Origin: Eubacteriales Family XIII. Incertae Sedis bacterium
GTDB lineage: Bacteria > Bacillota > Clostridia > Peptostreptococcales > Anaerovoracaceae
Length of the DNA stretch: 8,638 nt
Reading direction: 5' to 3'
Assembly: GCA_031283865.1 (NCBI GenBank)
Contig: JAITAX010000062.1
Span: 1 to 8,638, forward strand
The notes under the pieces were generated by a model. The model was given only the letters and a program-made list of their open reading frames with translations. It searched no databases and had not been told where the DNA came from. Below are positions 6,374 through 8,638 of this stretch, one piece after another (position 1 is the first letter of the stretch; each line of letters starts with the position of its first letter). The translations under genes and the position numbers were made by a program.

Positions 6374-7219
6374 ATGAAAAAGATAGGCGTATTAGGCACG
6401 GGCACAATGGGCGCCGGCATCATTCAGGTTCTCGCGCAGAACGGCTATGAGGTCGTATTGCGGGCCAGGCGGCAGACATCCGTGGACGGCGGCATCGCTG
6501 CGGTCACGAAGAATCTCGAAAAGTTGGTCGCGAAAGAGAAGCTCAGCGCGGCGGACAAGGAAGCCATACTCGGTCGCGTCAAGGGTTCGACGGACATCGG
6601 CATCGTCGCGGACGCGGACCTGATTATCGAGGCGGCCACCGAGGAAATGGAGTCCAAAAAAGCCCTGTTCGCGGAGCTGGACAAGCTCTGCAAGCCGGGT
6701 ACCATCATCGCGACGAACACCTCTTCGCTGTCCATCACGGAGATCGCTTCCGCGACGGGCCGGCCGGACAAGATCATCGGTATGCACTTCTTCAATCCCG
6801 TTCCCGCGATGCGGCTGATCGAGATCATCAAGGGCCTGTCCACCTCTGAGGAAACGAAAAAGACCATCACGGATCTGTCCGTGAAGATCGGCAAGACGCC
6901 CGTGGAGGTCGATGAGGCGCCCGGCTTCGTCGTGAACAGGGTACTGGTTCCGATGATTAACGAGGCCATAGGCATACTGGCCGACGGCGTGGCTTCGGCT
7001 GCCGACATCGACGAGGCCATGAAGCTCGGCGCGAACCATCCGATGGGTCCACTGGCGCTCGGTGATCTGATCGGCCTCGACGTATGCCTCGCCATCATGG
7101 AGGTGCTGCACAAGGAGTTCGGCGACGACAAGTACAGGCCGCACGCCCTGCTTCGTAAAAAGGTGCGCGGCGGGGAACTCGGCAGGAAATCGGGCAAGGG
7201 CTTCTTCGATTATCAATAA
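6374..7219 (+). CDS. hbd: 3-hydroxybutyryl-CoA dehydrogenase, probably NADP(H)-dependent
   Basis: The enzyme reduces acetoacetyl-CoA to (S)-3-hydroxybutyryl-CoA, or the reverse, in the cytoplasmic butyrate/crotonyl-CoA pathway. From ATG 6374 it has 281 residues, matching the usual length of about 282. A GAGGG site lies four bases upstream. An earlier in-frame ATG at 6314 has no ribosome binding site, lies at or before the likely transcription start and would add 20 residues foreign to the family. Residues 8-15 (GTGTMGAG) are the dinucleotide loop. Ser117 (in NTSS), His138 (GMHFFNP), Glu150 and Asn188 (FVVNR) match the catalytic set of clostridial Hbd. The C-terminal domain has MKLGANHPMGPLALGDLIGLD and ends GRKSGKGFFDY. 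At the end of the second strand the sequence is LRARRQ (29-34) where NAD enzymes such as Hbd of Clostridium acetobutylicum have LRDIKD. Loss of that Asp and gain of Arg residues points to NADP(H). The usual partners crt, bcd and etfAB are not adjacent. Confidence 0.92.
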   Translation: MKKIGVLGTGTMGAGIIQVLAQNGYEVVLRARRQTSVDGGIAAVTKNLEKLVAKEKLSAADKEAILGRVKGSTDIGIVADADLIIEAATEEMESKKALFAELDKLCKPGTIIATNTSSLSITEIASATGRPDKIIGMHFFNPVPAMRLIEIIKGLSTSEETKKTITDLSVKIGKTPVEVDEAPGFVVNRVLVPMINEAIGILADGVASAADIDEAMKLGANHPMGPLALGDLIGLDVCLAIMEVLHKEFGDDKYRPHALLRKKVRGGELGRKSGKGFFDYQ

Positions 7220-7229
7220 TCGACAATAG

Positions 7230-7250
7230 CCGGCCGTTCGGAACGGCCGG
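7230..7250 (+). terminator. GC-rich hairpin after hbd, possible terminator without a T-tract
   Basis: CCGGCCGTT (7230-7238) and AACGGCCGG (7242-7250) form a perfect nine-pair stem. Its apex reads GTTCGGAAC, so it can also be drawn as a shorter stem with a larger loop. It begins ten bases after the hbd stop. What follows is GCGAAAAGC on the plus strand, with no T-run on either strand. It may slow polymerase, protect the hbd mRNA 3' end, or terminate weakly. Confidence 0.4.
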
Positions 7251-7270
7251 GCGAAAAGCACGACCTATAG

Positions 7271-7404
7271 AAGAGAAGGCTTCCGCGTTTGCGGCGACCC
7301 AAGGGAGTGTTCGGAAACAGACCGCACACTCCCTAAACGTTGCCTTTCATGGAACCTTCTCTTTCGTCGATCTGTCCAATGGTAATAACGACAGACGGAT
7401 CGAC
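7271..7404 (+). ncRNA. Highly structured element between hbd and the LCP gene; candidate leader RNA or small RNA
   Basis: This gap holds no credible gene but several nested helices. P1: 7271-7279 with 7355-7363 (nine perfect pairs), continuing after one bulged C as 7281-7284 with 7351-7354. P2: GCGTTT (7285-7290) with AAACGT (7335-7340). P3: AGGGAGTGT (7302-7310) with ACACTCCCT (7326-7334), nine perfect pairs, extended past one mismatch by CGG/CCG around the loop AAACAGA. A separate hairpin P4 pairs GTCGATC (7366-7372) with GATCGAC (7398-7404), and inside it TGTC (7373-7376) with GACA (7390-7393). GGCG (7293-7296) could pair with TGCC (7341-7344), which would be a pseudoknot across P2. The strand is assumed plus because the LCP start codon follows 26 bases after P4. 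There is no clear promoter of its own and no T-tract. A palindromic repeat in the DNA is the main alternative. I do not recognise a known RNA family. Confidence 0.45.
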
Positions 7405-7430
7405 ATAACGCAAAAAGGGGTGTCAAGGGG

Positions 7431-8513
7431 ATGAGATCGCGCAAGTTAAAAGACGCCACGGATTCCGCGAGCGGAACGCCCATGGGCTTTCGCACGGTGG
7501 ACGTGGCGGTGAAAAAACGCAGATTCGGTTTTGTAAAGACCTTTCTGGTTGGGTTTATCGTATTCGTGGCGCTGCTGGTTCCGTCCATGTTCGGGCTTTC
7601 AAAGCTGCTCGCCAATCCCATCTTCGGCGAGGCCGGCTCTTTGCCGGACGAGGTGAGAAGATCGCAGCTCGACCCGAGCGACCCGAACTATGACGTATTC
7701 GCGAACACAGAGCGCCTGAACATATTGTTGCTCGGCATCAACGGGAAGCTGACCGACACGATCATGCTCGGCAGCTACAACCTGAAAGAGCAGAGGCTCG
7801 ACATCATTTCCATACCGCGGGACAGCTATTACGAGCGGCCCGCGGCAAAGACGGCGGCGCAGAAGAGAATCAACGCCGTCTACGGCTCGGCCGGCGTGGA
7901 CGGAACCGCGGCCGCCGTGCAGGACATATTGGGCGGCATACCGATCCACTATTACGCAGTCGTGCAATTCGAGGGGGTTGCCAAGGTCATCGACGCCATG
8001 GGCGGCGTCACCGTGAACATCCCCATCGATATGAACTACGACGATCCCTACGCCAAGCCGCCGCTCCACATCCATTTCAAAAAGGGCGAGCAGAGGCTCG
8101 GCGGCGAGGATGCCGTCCGGTTCCTGCGGTTTCGAAAGAACAACAACGGCGGAGGCTACCCCAATCAGGACATCGGCAGGACAGCGACGCAGCGCGAATT
8201 TATAAAGGCGGCTTTCAAGCAAGCCGTCGGCTTCAATCTGCCTAAGATCGCGAAGATCGTCATGGAGAACGTGGAGTCCGATCTGACGGTCGGCGCGGCC
8301 GGCAAGCTCGCGCTCAAGGCCGCGGGCCTTGACGCGGAGAACATAAACGGGCATTATTTGGAGGGCAAGTCCGGCTCGCGGGACGGCGTGTCCTACTGGT
8401 TCGTCGACGAGGAGGCCGTCGCGGCGATGATCGACGGCATCTACAATCCGCAGCCCGAGCCGGACCCCGAAGATGCGGACCTCGCCGAGGGGACCGCGGA
8501 AACGCCCGCATAA
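7431..8513 (+). CDS. LytR-CpsA-Psr (LCP) family cell-wall glycopolymer ligase, variant metal loop
   Basis: LCP proteins transfer lipid-linked glycopolymers (teichoic acids, capsule, other wall polysaccharides) to peptidoglycan at the outer face of the membrane. This 360-residue protein has a basic cytoplasmic tail (1-34), one membrane helix (about 35-57) and the extracellular LCP domain from about residue 96. Family motifs are SIPRDSYY (127-134), RINAVYGSAG (146-155), YAVVQFEGVAKVIDAMGGV (175-193), GEQRLGGEDAVRFLRFRK (219-236, with Arg233 and Arg235) and DIGRTATQREF (247-257, with Arg250 and Gln254). The first motif is odd: LLLGINGKLTDTIML has Asn104 where the first metal-binding Asp is expected, a shortened loop, and Leu in place of the Arg before Thr-Asp-Thr (Asp109 is kept). 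The C-terminus is acidic and proline-rich. The ribosome binding site is AAGGGG (7415-7420), ten bases before ATG; a second AAGGGG touches the ATG and is too close to serve. Confidence 0.88.
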   Translation: MRSRKLKDATDSASGTPMGFRTVDVAVKKRRFGFVKTFLVGFIVFVALLVPSMFGLSKLLANPIFGEAGSLPDEVRRSQLDPSDPNYDVFANTERLNILLLGINGKLTDTIMLGSYNLKEQRLDIISIPRDSYYERPAAKTAAQKRINAVYGSAGVDGTAAAVQDILGGIPIHYYAVVQFEGVAKVIDAMGGVTVNIPIDMNYDDPYAKPPLHIHFKKGEQRLGGEDAVRFLRFRKNNNGGGYPNQDIGRTATQREFIKAAFKQAVGFNLPKIAKIVMENVESDLTVGAAGKLALKAAGLDAENINGHYLEGKSGSRDGVSYWFVDEEAVAAMIDGIYNPQPEPDPEDADLAEGTAETPA

Positions 8514-8552
8514 GCTGTAACGGTTACTATTCAGACCTCTTGCAGAATTTGC

Positions 8553-8638
8553 TTATTTCGGGGCCGGGGGCTTGGTATTCCACGGAGCGTCATTGCGGTA
8601 TTCAAGGGCCGCGCCCTTTGCGGCCACCGCAGCGAGCA
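8553..8638 (-). CDS. C-terminal end of an unidentified convergent gene (partial)
   Basis: On the minus strand one frame is open from the right edge through 27 codons to a TAA stop at 8555-8553. The visible C-terminus starts LAAVAAKGAALEYRND and ends APWNTKPPAPK. The alanine-rich amphipathic run followed by a Trp/Pro/Lys tail reads like a real protein end, and its codons favour G or C in the third position, as in the neighbouring genes. The stop lies 39 bases from the LCP stop, so the two genes converge. No terminator is obvious in between. I cannot name the family from so short a piece. The alternating GGGC/GCCC and GGCCGC/GCGGCC pairings at 8604-8625 lie inside this coding stretch. Confidence 0.55.
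   Translation of the reverse strand, partial: LAAVAAKGAALEYRNDAPWNTKPPAPK

Noticed and set aside
7271..7363. Inverted-repeat-bounded segment as a miniature transposable element
   Set aside because: No target-site duplication flanks the arms and no second copy is present in the window. The nested internal helices fit an RNA at least as well, though a genome-wide copy count would be needed to settle it.
7265..7621. Minus-strand frame of 118 codons over the structured element and LCP start
   Set aside because: It is opposite the LCP N-terminus, has no ribosome binding site, and its composition looks like a shadow frame.
8604..8625. Alternating hairpins GGGC/GCCC and GGCCGC/GCGGCC as a terminator for the LCP gene
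   Set aside because: There is no T-tract, it is about 90 bases past the LCP stop, and the bases appear to encode the alanine-rich end of the convergent gene.

Overview
The window looks like chromosomal DNA from an anaerobic, Gram-positive, fairly GC-rich member of the Clostridia. The reasons are consensus AGGAGG-type ribosome binding sites, textbook sigma-A promoters with 17-base spacers, a clostridial-type 3-hydroxybutyryl-CoA dehydrogenase, an NhaC-family antiporter of the clostridial type (with an N-terminal signal-like helix), a LytR-CpsA-Psr wall enzyme, and a WYL-type regulator of a kind I associate with Clostridia. I see no phage, insertion sequence, CRISPR or other clear mobile element. 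Organism placement is inference from gene content only.

Layout. (1) Bases 1-692, minus strand: the N-terminal 230 residues of a WYL-family transcriptional regulator that runs off the left edge, with a near-perfect promoter at 774-802. (2) Bases 693-1177: a divergent intergenic region holding that promoter, dyad sequences, a plus-strand promoter (931-959) and a roughly 210-base structured leader. (3) 1178-2902: an NhaC-family Na+/H+ antiporter, closed by a strong intrinsic terminator (2956-3003). (4) 3035-6297: a promoter, then a two-gene overlapping unit made of a membrane-anchored CapD/PglF/WbpM-type nucleotide-sugar 4,6-dehydratase and glucose-6-phosphate isomerase. (5) 6283-7219: hbd, driven by a promoter whose -35 box lies inside the 3' end of pgi. 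(6) 7220-7430: a GC-rich hairpin and then a strongly structured element, probably RNA. (7) 7431-8513: a LytR-CpsA-Psr (LCP) glycopolymer ligase. (8) 8553-8638, minus strand: the last 27 codons of an unidentified convergent gene.

How it fits together. The dehydratase/isomerase pair and the LCP enzyme suggest a cell-envelope glycopolymer theme: Pgi links glucose-6-phosphate to the fructose-6-phosphate used for UDP-GlcNAc, the dehydratase modifies UDP-GlcNAc-type sugars, and LCP proteins attach finished polymers to peptidoglycan. The antiporter is a single-gene unit that may be controlled through its leader RNA and possibly by the divergent WYL regulator. hbd is a fermentation gene (butyrate/crotonyl-CoA route) standing apart from its usual partners.

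The most interesting items are two unassigned structured RNA candidates (967-1147 with mutually exclusive pairings, and 7271-7404 with nested helices), an LCP protein whose metal-binding loop is shortened and lacks the first aspartate, and an hbd whose cofactor loop predicts NADP(H) use. I did not recognise either RNA as a known riboswitch class, and all structure calls are base pairing found by eye.
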